DNA of 64,000 bases from Cellulomonas hominis (GTDB lineage: Bacteria > Actinomycetota > Actinomycetes > Actinomycetales > Cellulomonadaceae): contig NZ_JACHDN010000001.1 in the NCBI RefSeq assembly GCF_014201095.1, positions 372,001 to 436,000 of the forward strand, given 5' to 3'. Below are positions 50,689 through 60,458 of this stretch, piece after piece (positions within the stretch are counted from its first letter, which is position 1; every line of letters begins with the position of its first letter). The notes beneath the pieces are model-generated. The model saw nothing but the letters and a program-made list of their open reading frames with translations. It was not told the origin of the DNA and ran no database searches. Made by a program: the position numbers and the translations under genes.

Positions 50689-51765
50689 TCAGGGCACGCG
50701 CGCGGTCCACTCCGGGTTCCCGAACTTCTCCTCGACGAGCTGCTGCGCCCGCGCGAGCTCCTCCGGGCGCAGCGCGCCGTCGACGGTCCGGTAGCGGGAC
50801 CGGAAGTGCGCGACGAACGCGTCGATGACGGCCTCGCGCGGCAGGCCGGTCTGGGACCGCACCGGGTCGACCCGCTTGTTCGCGCTGGTCGTGCCCTTGT
50901 CCGACAGTTTCTCGCGGCCGATGCGCAGCACCTCGAGCATCTTGTCGGCGTCGATGTCGTAGGCCATCGTCATGTGGTGCAGGACCGCCCCGCCGGCCAG
51001 GCGCTTCTGCGCGGACCCGGCGATCTTCCCGGCCGGGGACGCGATGTCGTTGAGCCCGGAGAACGACGCGGTGACGCCGACGTCGGCGAGCGCGCCGATC
51101 ACCCAGTCGTCGAGGAACCGGTACGACTGCTCGAACGACAGCCCGTCCACGAGCGACGCCGGCACCACGAGCGAGAACGTGATGCAGTTGCCGGCCTCCA
51201 TGAACATGGCCCCGCCGCCGGAGATCCGCCGGACGACGGTGACGTCGTGCTTCGCGGCGCCCTCGGGGTCGACCTCGTTGCGCAGCGATTGGAACGAGCC
51301 GATGAACACGGCCCGCTCGTCCCACTCCCAGAACCGCAGCGTCGGCCCGCGGCGGCCTGCGGCGAGCTCCTCGGTGAGCACCTGGTCCAGCGCCCCCAGC
51401 ACCGCCGGCGGCAGCGGGCCCGGGTGGATGAGCTCGAACGTGTGGTCCTGCCAGCCGGTCGCGTGCCCGAGCGCGCGGCGCACCGCGATGGCGACGGACT
51501 CCACGGTGAAGCCGACCATCTGCACGGGCACGTCCAGCGTCCCGTCGGCCTCCGCGCGGCGCAGCCCCTCCTCGATCGCCGCGGTCAGGTCCGGCACCCG
51601 GGCGTCCGCGGGCCGGCCGCGCAGCGACGCGTCGAGGACCGCGAGCGCGGCGTCCGGTTCGAGGAAGAAGTCCCCGCTGATCCGGACGTCCGCGAGGGAG
51701 CCGTCGGCCACCTCCACGTCCGCCGCCACGAGCTTGCCGCCGGGGACCTTGTACTCACCACGCAC
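50689..51765 (-). CDS. lplA: Lipoate-protein ligase with N-terminal accessory domain
   Basis: 358 aa. Residues 1-85 resemble the lipoate-ligase C-terminal accessory domain (YKVPGGKLVAADVEVADGSLADVRISGDFFLEPDAALAVLDASL); residues 110-350 are the catalytic BPL/LplA fold with RRISGGGAMFMEAGNCITFS and the catalytic Lys in AGKIAGSAQKR. The order is reversed relative to E. coli LplA. Attaches lipoate to 2-oxoacid dehydrogenase and glycine-cleavage proteins. GTG start seven bases after TAGGAT (51773-51778), likely leaderless. Confidence 0.9.
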   Translation of the reverse strand: MRGEYKVPGGKLVAADVEVADGSLADVRISGDFFLEPDAALAVLDASLRGRPADARVPDLTAAIEEGLRRAEADGTLDVPVQMVGFTVESVAIAVRRALGHATGWQDHTFELIHPGPLPPAVLGALDQVLTEELAAGRRGPTLRFWEWDERAVFIGSFQSLRNEVDPEGAAKHDVTVVRRISGGGAMFMEAGNCITFSLVVPASLVDGLSFEQSYRFLDDWVIGALADVGVTASFSGLNDIASPAGKIAGSAQKRLAGGAVLHHMTMAYDIDADKMLEVLRIGREKLSDKGTTSANKRVDPVRSQTGLPREAVIDAFVAHFRSRYRTVDGALRPEELARAQQLVEEKFGNPEWTARVP

Positions 51766-51832
51766 GACCCCGATCCTAGGACCGCGGCGGCCGCGCCAGG
51801 GCGGCTTCCGCGTGCAGGCGGGTGACGCCGGG

Positions 51833-52672
51833 TCAGCCGAGGCCGGCCAGCGCGCGCTCGGCGGCGCTGCGGGCGACCTCCGCGAGCACCGCGGGGTCGG
51901 CGGGCTCCGCGGCGGGGTCGACGCCGGACACGGTGGTCGTGACGAGCGCGTTGCCCGCGAGCGCGGTGACCTCGACCTCGGGGCTGGTGGCGCCCTCGGC
52001 GGTGAGCGTCAGCCGGTGGACCGTCGTGCTGACGTCGCCGCGCTCGGTCGTCGGCGGCTCGGCCGCCCAGGACCCGCCGTCCACGCCGGGGTTGTCCTGC
52101 TGGTAGGCGTCGCAGGTGCCCAGGGTGGCGACCAGCGCCTCGAACGCGTCCTCGGCCGCCGCCGCGTCGGCCAGCAGCACGACGCCCTGCACGACGGTGA
52201 CCGCGTCGTCCGCGGCGAACCGGCGCAGGAACGTGTCGGGCTCGTCCTCGACGACCGTGACCGCGGTCGTGCAGGCGGCGGGCGTCACCCGGGCGCCCTC
52301 GGGCAGTCCCCACACCGCGTCGTCGGCCTCGGCGAGGCTCGACCCCGCCGCGTCCGGCACGGCCTGTCCCAGCTCGGCGTCGGTGAAGAACAGGTCGGGG
52401 GCGGTGGACGCGTCGAACACGGCCGCCGTCGGCGACCCGGACGCGCTCGGCGAGGGGCTCGGCGTCGCCGGCGCGGACGAGGTCGCCGTCGCGTCGGGCT
52501 CCGCCTCGGCGGACGTCGGCGACCCGGCCCACGGCCGCCAGGCGAGCAGCACGCCGACCGTGAGCCCGGCGACGAGCAGCAGCAGCCACGGCCAGAACGG
52601 CGACCGGTCGGCCACGGGCGCGGGCGCCGGCTCGTGCCCGGTCGCGGGCGGTGCGGGCGTCCGGTCGGTCAT
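51833..52672 (-). CDS. Membrane-anchored protein with extracellular sensor-like domain
   Basis: 279 aa. Short cytoplasmic Pro-rich N-terminus, one membrane helix (about 27-48, FWPWLLLLVAGLTVGVLLAW), a Ser/Thr/Pro/Ala linker to about 90, then an extracellular domain with two Cys (ACTT, TCDAY) that could form a disulfide. The domain loosely resembles PknH-type sensor domains, a weak impression. Start ATG has GGAGG upstream. Downstream of glycerate kinase on the same strand with 35 bp between them. Confidence 0.7.
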   Translation of the reverse strand: MTDRTPAPPATGHEPAPAPVADRSPFWPWLLLLVAGLTVGVLLAWRPWAGSPTSAEAEPDATATSSAPATPSPSPSASGSPTAAVFDASTAPDLFFTDAELGQAVPDAAGSSLAEADDAVWGLPEGARVTPAACTTAVTVVEDEPDTFLRRFAADDAVTVVQGVVLLADAAAAEDAFEALVATLGTCDAYQQDNPGVDGGSWAAEPPTTERGDVSTTVHRLTLTAEGATSPEVEVTALAGNALVTTTVSGVDPAAEPADPAVLAEVARSAAERALAGLG

Positions 52673-52707
52673 CGGGACCTCCTCGCGGGGCGGCGTCCCG
52701 CGCCACG

Positions 52708-53853
52708 CTACGGCCGGGGGCGCCGGCCCGCGAGTGCTCCGACCAGGCGCGCGACCTCGCCCGCGGTGGCGGCGACCTCCGCGGCGGCGACCGCCGGGTC
52801 CAGCGCCTCGGCGAGCGGGCGCGGCCCGGAGTGCACCGCGAGCACGGCGTCGAACGGCCCGGCGTCGACGCCGTCCCGGACGACCGACCCCGCGAGCGCC
52901 ACGACCACCGCCCCGGCCGCCCGGGCGAGCGCCGCGACCCCTGCCGGCGTCTTGCCGTGCGCGGTCTGCCCGTCGACCCGGCCCTCCCCCGTGAGCACCA
53001 GGTCCGCCCCCGCGACCGCCTCCGCCAGCCCGGCCGCCCGGGCCACGAAGGCGAACCCGGCCTCCCGGCGCGCGCCGAGCGCGAGCAGCGCGGCCCCGAG
53101 CCCGCCCGCGGCCCCGGCCCCCGGCAGGTCCGCGACGGGCCGGCCCGCGGCGGCCAGCGCGGCGCCCCACGCGGCGAGCCGGTCGTCGAGCCACCGGACC
53201 TGCTCGGGGGTGGCCCCCTTCTGCGGGGCGAACACGTGCGCCGCGCCGTCCGGCCCGTGCAGCGGGTTGTCGACGTCGGTGAGCACCAGCAGCCCGACGC
53301 CGCCGAGGTCCGGCAGCGAGGACGGGTCGAGCGCGCCGAACGACCACAGCGGGTTGGCCCCGGCGGCCCCGGCCGGCGCCCCGTCGGCATCCCGCACCCG
53401 CGCGCCCAGCGCGATCAGCAGCCCCGCCCCGCCGTCGGTGCAGGACGTCCCGCCGAGCGCGACCGCCACCCGCCGGGCGCCGGCGTCGACGGCGTGCCGC
53501 ACCAGCAGCCCCAGCCCGGCCGACCCGGCGCGCGGCGGCAGCGTCGCGTCCACCGGACCGGCCTGCGCCAGCCCCAGGCAGGACGCCGCCTCGACCACCG
53601 CGGTGCCGTCGTCGAGGAGCGCGTACGCCGCCGTCACCGGCCGGCCCAGCGCATCGACCGTCGGCGCGAGGACCCGCCGCCCGGGAACGGCGTGCAGCAG
53701 CGCGTCCCCGGTGCCCTCGCCGCCGTCGGCGACCGGGACGACCCGCACCTCGGCGTCCGGCACCGCGGCGAGCACCCCGGCGCGCGCGGCGGCGCCCGCC
53801 TCGGCGCTGCTCAGGCAGCCCTTGAACGAGTCGAGCGCGACGACGACCCTCAC
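52708..53853 (-). CDS. Glycerate kinase (GlxK family)
   Basis: 381 aa. Phosphorylates glycerate, usually to 2-phosphoglycerate. Family motifs are VVVALDSFKGCLSSAEAG at the N-terminus, PVADGGEGTGDAL, LGGTSCTDGGAGLLIALGA, GAGAAGGLGAAL and LTGEGRVDGQTAHGKTPAGVA. GTG start; CATCCT (53860-53865) six bases upstream may be the -10. Located between cimA and the membrane protein; no glyoxylate or garK-type genes adjoin it. Confidence 0.93.
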   Translation of the reverse strand: MRVVVALDSFKGCLSSAEAGAAARAGVLAAVPDAEVRVVPVADGGEGTGDALLHAVPGRRVLAPTVDALGRPVTAAYALLDDGTAVVEAASCLGLAQAGPVDATLPPRAGSAGLGLLVRHAVDAGARRVAVALGGTSCTDGGAGLLIALGARVRDADGAPAGAAGANPLWSFGALDPSSLPDLGGVGLLVLTDVDNPLHGPDGAAHVFAPQKGATPEQVRWLDDRLAAWGAALAAAGRPVADLPGAGAAGGLGAALLALGARREAGFAFVARAAGLAEAVAGADLVLTGEGRVDGQTAHGKTPAGVAALARAAGAVVVALAGSVVRDGVDAGPFDAVLAVHSGPRPLAEALDPAVAAAEVAATAGEVARLVGALAGRRPRP

Positions 53854-53878
53854 GAGGGCAGGATGCCACCCGGTCCGC

Positions 53879-55576
53879 TCAGCGCGGCGCGACCCCGCGG
53901 TTCCGCAGGCCCCAGATCGCCGAGTCCGTCAGCGCCTCCCACGACGCCTCGATGAGGTTCGGCCCCACGCCCACGGTGCTCCACGCGGTCTGCCCGTCGG
54001 ACGTCTCGATGAGCACCCGGGTCACCGCGTCCGTGCCGTGCATGGCGTCGAGGATGCGCACCTTGAAGTCGATGAGCTCGAACTCCGCCAGCTCCGGGTA
54101 CACCCGCTGCAGCGCGAGCCGCAGCGCGTGGTCCAGGGCGTTGACGGGGCCGTTGCCCTCGCCGGTCGCGACGATGCGCTCGCCGCCGGCGTGCAGCTTC
54201 ACGGTCGCCTCGGCGGTCGCGGTGGTGCCGCGGGAGCCCGCGCGCTCGACGATCGTGCGCCAGCTCTCCACCCGGAAGTAGGCCGGGCGGCCGCCCTCGA
54301 CCTCCTCGGCGAGCAGCAGCTCGAAGGACGCGTCGGCGGCGTCGTAGGTGTAGCCCTGGGCCTCCGCGTCCTTGACCCGGTTCGTGACCCGGGTGAGCAC
54401 CTCGTCCTGCCCCGCGAGGTCGAAGCCGAGCTCGCGGCCCTTGAGCTCGATGGAGGCGCGCCCGGCCATCTCGGAGACCAGCATCCGCATGTCGTTGCCG
54501 ACCTCGTGCGGGTCGATGTGCTGGTAGAGGTCGGGGTCGACCCGGATGGCGGAGGCGTGCAGGCCGGCCTTGTGCGCGAAGGCGCTCACGCCGACGTACG
54601 GCTGCCGGGCGAACGGGGCGATGTTCGTGATCTCGCTGATCTGGTGCGCGATCCGGCTCAGCTCCCGCAGGCCGCCCGGGACGTCCGGCGGCGGGACGAG
54701 CACGCTGCGCCCGGTCTTCAGCTCGAGGTTCGCGACCACGGACAGCAGCTCGGCGTTCCCGGTGCGCTCGCCGTAGCCGTTCACGGTGCCCTGCACGTGC
54801 ACCGCGCCCGCCTCCACGGCGGCCAGGGTGTTCGCGACCGCGCAGCCCGAGTCGTTGTGGGCGTGGATGCCGAGCCGGGTGAGCGGGTCGGCCGTGCCGA
54901 GCGCCGCGCGCAGGTCGGCGATCACCGCGGTGACGTGCGTGGGCAGCATGCCGCCGTTGGTGTCGCACAGGACGACGGTCTCCGCGCCCGCCTCGACCGC
55001 CGCGAGCACGACGTCCCGCGCGTACGCCGGGTCGTGCCGGAAGCCGTCGAAGAAGTGCTCGGCGTCGACGACGACCCGGCGGCCCTCCTGGGTCAGCAGC
55101 CGCACGGAGTCCGCCACCATCGCGAGGTTCTCGGCGCCGGTGGTGCGCAGCGCGCGCTCGACGTGCCGGGAGTCGCTCTTGGCCACCAGCGTGACGACGG
55201 GCGCCTCGGAGTCGAGCAGCGCCCGCAGCTGCGGGTCGTCCCACGCGCGCACCCCGGGCTTGCGGGTGGCGCCGAACGCGGCGAGGACCGCGTGCCGCAG
55301 GTCGAGCTCCTTGGCCGCGCGGGCGAAGAACTCGGTGTCCTTGGGGATCGCGCCCGGCCAGCCGCCCTCGATGTACCCGACGCCGAGCTCGTCCAGGAGC
55401 GGGGCGATCGCCAGCTTGTCGGCGACGGAGAGGTTCATCCCCTCCTGCTGGGCGCCGTCGCGCAGCGTCGTGTCGTAGACGTCGAACGCGGCGGGGCCGG
55501 CGGGACCGTCCGCGGCCGGGTGCGCGGCGCCGGCACGCGGCAGGGAGGCGGGGACGTCGCGGGGTGCTGTGGTCAC
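53879..55576 (-). CDS. cimA: (R)-citramalate synthase CimA
   Basis: Condenses pyruvate and acetyl-CoA into citramalate, a threonine-independent route to isoleucine. 565 aa. DRE-TIM barrel with VYDTTLRDGAQQEGMN, the metal site GIHAHNDSGCAVANTLAAV and GTVNGYGERTGNAEL; the C-terminal LeuA-type allosteric domain begins near 430 (FELLLAEEVEGGRPAYF). It is distinguished from LeuA by the DGAQQEG motif and length. GTG at 55576. A leader peptide and a T-tailed hairpin precede it, so expression is probably attenuated by Ile/Val supply. Confidence 0.93.
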   Translation of the reverse strand: MTTAPRDVPASLPRAGAAHPAADGPAGPAAFDVYDTTLRDGAQQEGMNLSVADKLAIAPLLDELGVGYIEGGWPGAIPKDTEFFARAAKELDLRHAVLAAFGATRKPGVRAWDDPQLRALLDSEAPVVTLVAKSDSRHVERALRTTGAENLAMVADSVRLLTQEGRRVVVDAEHFFDGFRHDPAYARDVVLAAVEAGAETVVLCDTNGGMLPTHVTAVIADLRAALGTADPLTRLGIHAHNDSGCAVANTLAAVEAGAVHVQGTVNGYGERTGNAELLSVVANLELKTGRSVLVPPPDVPGGLRELSRIAHQISEITNIAPFARQPYVGVSAFAHKAGLHASAIRVDPDLYQHIDPHEVGNDMRMLVSEMAGRASIELKGRELGFDLAGQDEVLTRVTNRVKDAEAQGYTYDAADASFELLLAEEVEGGRPAYFRVESWRTIVERAGSRGTTATAEATVKLHAGGERIVATGEGNGPVNALDHALRLALQRVYPELAEFELIDFKVRILDAMHGTDAVTRVLIETSDGQTAWSTVGVGPNLIEASWEALTDSAIWGLRNRGVAPR

Positions 55577-55611
55577 GGTCGGGCTTCTCTCGGCGAGGAG
55601 GGTCGTGCAGC

Positions 55612-55641
55612 AACAAAAAGACCCCCCGGGGTCGGGAGGTC
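55612..55641 (-). terminator. Attenuator terminator of cimA
   Basis: On the minus strand GACCTCCC-GACCCC-GGGGGGTC (55620-55641) pairs eight bp with one G-U, followed by TTTTTGTT (55612-55619). It is one of only two T-tailed hairpins in the window and lies between the leader ORF and cimA. Confidence 0.8.
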
Positions 55642-55642
55642 G

Positions 55643-55671
55643 GCGCGTCCGCTGGGGTGGGGCGGACGCGC
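55643..55671 (-). promoter_or_regulatory. Upstream hairpin of the cimA leader
   Basis: GCGCGTCCGC (55643-55652) pairs with GCGGACGCGC (55662-55671). It abuts the leader stop codon and precedes the terminator by one base. Probably a pause or protector hairpin whose C-rich loop (CCCCACCCC in RNA) could pair with the G-rich terminator arm. Confidence 0.6.
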
Positions 55672-55703
55672 TACGGAATGACGATCGTGTGCCGGTCGGT
55701 CAT
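55671..55703 (-). CDS. cimA leader peptide (MTDRHTIVIP)
   Basis: A 10-codon ORF encoding MTDRHTIVIP, with ATC GTC ATT (Ile-Val-Ile) just before the end and a TAG stop touching hairpin one. An ATG three codons earlier would give MAG in front. CACGAT (55711-55716) is seven bases before the chosen ATG and GTGACG (55734-55739) is 17 bp further, a plausible promoter for a leaderless message. Ribosome stalling at the Ile-Val-Ile codons would prevent the terminator and allow cimA expression, as in classic amino acid attenuation. Confidence 0.7.
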   Translation of the reverse strand: MTDRHTIVIP

Positions 55704-55734
55704 GCCCGCCATCGTGGCACACGACCCCTCCGCC

Positions 55735-55768
55735 GTCACCCGCGTCCACCTTCCGGGACGCGGGTGAC
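55735..55768 (-). terminator. Terminator after ilvE
   Basis: A perfect 13-bp stem GTCACCCGCGTCC (55735-55747; complement 55756-55768) with an eight-base loop, 14 bases past the ilvE stop. Its promoter-distal arm overlaps the proposed cimA -35. Confidence 0.65.
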
Positions 55769-55782
55769 GGCGCAGGACGCCG

Positions 55783-56883
55783 TCAGACCAGGCGGTGCAT
55801 CCACCCGTGCGGGTCGGCGGCGCGGCCGTACTGGATGTCCGTCAGGGCCTGGCGGATGCCCGTGGTGACCGGGCCGGCGTCGCCGGAGCCCACCGTCTCG
55901 TCGAAGTCCGCCCCGGCCAGGCGGCCGATCGGGGTGACGACCGCGGCCGTGCCGCAGGCGAACACCTCGGCCACCGACCCGTCCCGGAGCCCGGCCAGCA
56001 GCTCGGCGAGCGGGATGTCGCGCTCGCGGATCTCCCGGCCCTGCTCGGCGAGCTGCGTGAGGATCGAGGACCGCGTGACGCCCTCGAGGATCGACCCGGA
56101 CAGCCGCGGGGTGGACACCGAGCCGTCGGCCCCGACCACGAACACGTTCATCCCGCCGAGCTCCTCGAGCAGGGTGCCGGTGGCGGCGTCGAGGAAGCAG
56201 ACCTGCTCGCAGCCCCGGGCGTACGCCTCCTGCTGCGGCAGCAGGCTCGCGGCGTAGTTCCCGCCGCACTTGGCCGCCCCGGTGCCGCCGGCGCCCGCGC
56301 GGGCGTAGTCCTGGGACACCCAGATGGACACGGGCTTCACGCCGCCGGCGAAGTACGAGCCGACGGGCGAGGCGATCACGAGGTACTCCGCCTGCAGCGA
56401 CGGCCGCACGCCGAGGAACGCCTCGGACGCGTACATGAACGGCCGCAGGTAGAGGCTCGTCTCCTCCCCCGACGGCACCCAGTCGAGGTCGGTGCGCACG
56501 AGCGCGGTGATCGACGCGAGGAAGTCCTCGGTCGGCAGCTCGGGCAGCGCGAGGCGGCGGGCGGACCGCTGCAGGCGCTCGGCGTTCGCCGTCGGCCGGA
56601 AGGTCCACACGGAGCCGTCGGCGTGCCGGTACGCCTTGAGGCCCTCGAAGATCTCCTGGGCGTAGTGCAGCACGGCGGTGGCGGGGTCGAGCTGCAGCGG
56701 GCCGTACTTCTCGACGCGGCGGTCGTGCCAGCCCACGCCCTGGGTCCAGGAGACCCGGGCCATGTGGTCGGTGAAGACGGTGCCGAACTTCGGCGTGGCG
56801 AGCAGCGACTCCCGCTCGGCGTCGGGCGTCGGGGTGTCGGTGCGGTGGACCTCGAACGCGAGGTCGGTGTCGGAGATGCTCAT
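55783..56883 (-). CDS. ilvE: Branched-chain amino acid aminotransferase
   Basis: Final transamination of Leu, Ile and Val. 366 aa, fold-type IV PLP enzyme. PLP Lys in GTGAAKCGGNYAASLLPQQEA; the class signature ELGGMNVFVV follows, with the EIFEGLKAYRHADGSVWTFRP substrate segment near residue 80. The ATG at 56883 (MSISDTDLAFEV) is chosen; a GTG at 56898 would add five residues. Ends with a strong hairpin. Located between leuB and cimA on the same strand. Confidence 0.95.
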   Translation of the reverse strand: MSISDTDLAFEVHRTDTPTPDAERESLLATPKFGTVFTDHMARVSWTQGVGWHDRRVEKYGPLQLDPATAVLHYAQEIFEGLKAYRHADGSVWTFRPTANAERLQRSARRLALPELPTEDFLASITALVRTDLDWVPSGEETSLYLRPFMYASEAFLGVRPSLQAEYLVIASPVGSYFAGGVKPVSIWVSQDYARAGAGGTGAAKCGGNYAASLLPQQEAYARGCEQVCFLDAATGTLLEELGGMNVFVVGADGSVSTPRLSGSILEGVTRSSILTQLAEQGREIRERDIPLAELLAGLRDGSVAEVFACGTAAVVTPIGRLAGADFDETVGSGDAGPVTTGIRQALTDIQYGRAADPHGWMHRLV

Positions 56884-56968
56884 CGGTCGGCCTTTCACCA
56901 GGAGTCGGTCTGACGGTACCTGGGCGACGGCCGGGGCGGACAGGCGCGGCGACCCGCGCGGGCGGCGC

Positions 56969-58012
56969 TCAGCCGGCGATGCGCGCGGCGAGGTCCTTGC
57001 CCACCTCGGCCGTCGACCGTACTCGCCCGCCGCGCTCCGCGACGTCCGCCGCGACGGCGGCCTCGACGCGGGCGGCGGCCTCGCGCTCGCCCAGGTGGTC
57101 CAGCAGCAGCGCGACGGACAGCACCGTCGCGGTGGGGTCGGCCTTGCCCTGCCCGGCGATGTCCGGGGCGGAGCCGTGCACCGGCTCGAACATGCTCGGC
57201 GCGGTGCGGTCGGGGTTGATGTTCGCGGAGGCCGCGAGCCCGATGCCGCCGACGATCGCGCCGGCCAGGTCGGTGAGGATGTCGCCGAACAGGTTGTCCG
57301 TGACGATGACGTCGAACCGCGCCGGGTCGGTGACGAGGAAGATCGTCGCCGCGTCCACGTGCAGGTAGTCGACGGTCACGTCGGGGAACTCGGGGTGCAC
57401 GGCCTCGACGGTCCGCCGCCACAGGTGGCCGGCGTGCACGAGGACGTTGTGCTTGTGCACGAGGGTGAGCTTCTTGCGCGGGCGCGCGGCGGCCCGGGCG
57501 AACGCGTCGCGCACCACCCGCTCGACGCCGAACGCGGTGTTGACGCTGACCTCGTTGGCGATCTCGTGCGGGGTGCCCACGCGGATCGCGCCGCCGTTGC
57601 CGACGTACGGACCCTCGGTGCCCTCGCGGACGACGACGAAGTCCACGTCCCCGGGCTTCGCGAGCGGCGAGGCCACGCCGGGGAACAGCTTGGCGGGGCG
57701 CAGGTTCACGTAGTGGTCGAGCGCGAACCGCAGCTTGAGCAGCAGCCCGCGCTCCAGCACGCCGGACGGGACGCTCGGGTCGCCGATCGCGCCCAGCAGG
57801 ATCGCGTCGTGCGTGCGGATCGCGGCCAGGTCCTCGTCGGTCAGGGTCTCGCCGGTCGCGTGCCAGCGGCGGGCGCCCAGGTCGAAGTCGGTCGTGGTGA
57901 CCGTGCTGCCGGACCCCGCGAGGGCCGCCTCGAGCGCGAGCAGGCCCTGCTCCACGACCTCGGTGCCGATGCCGTCACCCGCGACGACCGCCAGGTTGAT
58001 CTGCTGCGCCAT
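56969..58012 (-). CDS. leuB: 3-isopropylmalate dehydrogenase
   Basis: NAD-dependent oxidative decarboxylase of leucine synthesis, and of citramalate-derived isoleucine synthesis. 347 aa, the actinobacterial length. Motifs [34 protein letters not shown], the catalytic Lys in [13 protein letters not shown], and [12 protein letters not shown] with metal Asp residues, then [23 protein letters not shown] seven bases after TAGGGT, so leaderless; this excludes a nine-residue longer reading. Confidence 0.96.
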   Translation of the reverse strand: MAQQINLAVVAGDGIGTEVVEQGLLALEAALAGSGSTVTTTDFDLGARRWHATGETLTDEDLAAIRTHDAILLGAIGDPSVPSGVLERGLLLKLRFALDHYVNLRPAKLFPGVASPLAKPGDVDFVVVREGTEGPYVGNGGAIRVGTPHEIANEVSVNTAFGVERVVRDAFARAAARPRKKLTLVHKHNVLVHAGHLWRRTVEAVHPEFPDVTVDYLHVDAATIFLVTDPARFDVIVTDNLFGDILTDLAGAIVGGIGLAASANINPDRTAPSMFEPVHGSAPDIAGQGKADPTATVLSVALLLDHLGEREAAARVEAAVAADVAERGGRVRSTAEVGKDLAARIAG

Positions 58013-58019
58013 GCCCTCG

Positions 58020-58025
58020 ACCCTA
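58020..58025 (-). promoter_or_regulatory. -10 element for leaderless leuB
   Basis: Minus-strand TAGGGT seven bases before the ATG. No clear -35. Confidence 0.55.
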
Positions 58026-58056
58026 CCGACCCGTCCCACTCAGCGGACCATCCGTC

Positions 58057-58608
58057 TCACCGATCGGACGGCCGGGGGTAGAGCAGCTCGAACCGCTCGG
58101 TCACCACCGGCATGTCCGCGGCGAACTCCTCGCCCAGCGGCTCCAGGACCCGGCGCCAGTACCGCTCGTGCTCGGTGCGCCAGGACGCGAGCGACCGGTC
58201 GTCCTCCCCCTCGGCGGCGGCGAACTCCGCGTCGACCCGGTCGAACGGCACCGTCTCGACCCGGGTGGTGCGGATCAGCGCGCCCGGGCGGCCGGACCCG
58301 TCCAGCACGATCGAGAGGTCGCCCTTCACGGGCAGCGGCTCGTCGGCGTGGCCGAGCTCCGCCAGCGCGGTGGACGTGCCGGTCTTCACGCCGTCCAGCA
58401 CGAGACCGAGCAGCTGGTCCGCGAGAGTCGGGTCGTCGCCGAACGACCACGCCGGCGGCACGAGCGACCCGCGCACGTCCGGCCCGGTCACGGACACGAG
58501 CCGCACCACACCCGCCCGCACCCGCGCGACCTCCCAGAACGCGAGGATCTCGTCGGCGTGCTCGCTGTTCCCGGTGTGCTCGCCGTGCGTCGCGTCGTCG
58601 TCCGTCAT
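58057..58608 (-). CDS. ASCH-domain protein
   Basis: 183 aa. ASCH (PUA-like) domain from about 45 to 165, with WSFGDDPTLADQLLGLVLDGVKTGTSTALAEL, KGDLSIVLDGSGRPGALIRTTRVETVPFDRV and the C-terminal LLYPRP. ASCH domains bind RNA or modified nucleosides; some are amidohydrolases of acetylcytidine. The ATG at 58608 is favoured by GAGGAT seven bases upstream. Located between ilvC and leuB but without any visible role in amino acid synthesis. Confidence 0.83.
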   Translation of the reverse strand: MTDDDATHGEHTGNSEHADEILAFWEVARVRAGVVRLVSVTGPDVRGSLVPPAWSFGDDPTLADQLLGLVLDGVKTGTSTALAELGHADEPLPVKGDLSIVLDGSGRPGALIRTTRVETVPFDRVDAEFAAAEGEDDRSLASWRTEHERYWRRVLEPLGEEFAADMPVVTERFELLYPRPSDR

Positions 58609-58633
58609 GCGGCCCATCCTCTCAACCGACGAC

Positions 58634-58705
58634 GCCGAGAGAGGTCCGCCCGGCCGAGAGAGGACCGTGGACGGTCCTGTCTCGGCGCGGGGGCCCTCTC
58701 TCGGC
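58634..58705. repeat. Intergenic repeat cluster with GCCGAGAGAGG words
   Basis: GCCGAGAGAGG at 58634-58644 and 58653-58663, and inverted at 58695-58705. The second copy belongs to a large dyad (58653-58686) with 16-bp arms, one mismatch and a two-base centre (GGACCGT-GG-ACGGTCC). It lies between the start of the ASCH gene and the end of ilvC and may block transcripts leaving ilvC. Confidence 0.65.
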
Positions 58706-58756
58706 GCAGCGGAGCCGCGGGGCGCGGCGGGTGCGGGGATCAGCGGGGACCCGGGG

Positions 58757-60436
<1,680 letters not shown>

Positions 60437-60458
60437 TCATCCTCCACTTCACTCCGGC

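Noticed and set aside
50972..55681. A 1569-codon open frame on the plus strand across lplA, glycerate kinase and cimA.
   Set aside because: It lies opposite three clear enzymes and encodes Ser/Arg-rich sequence without domains; a shadow frame.
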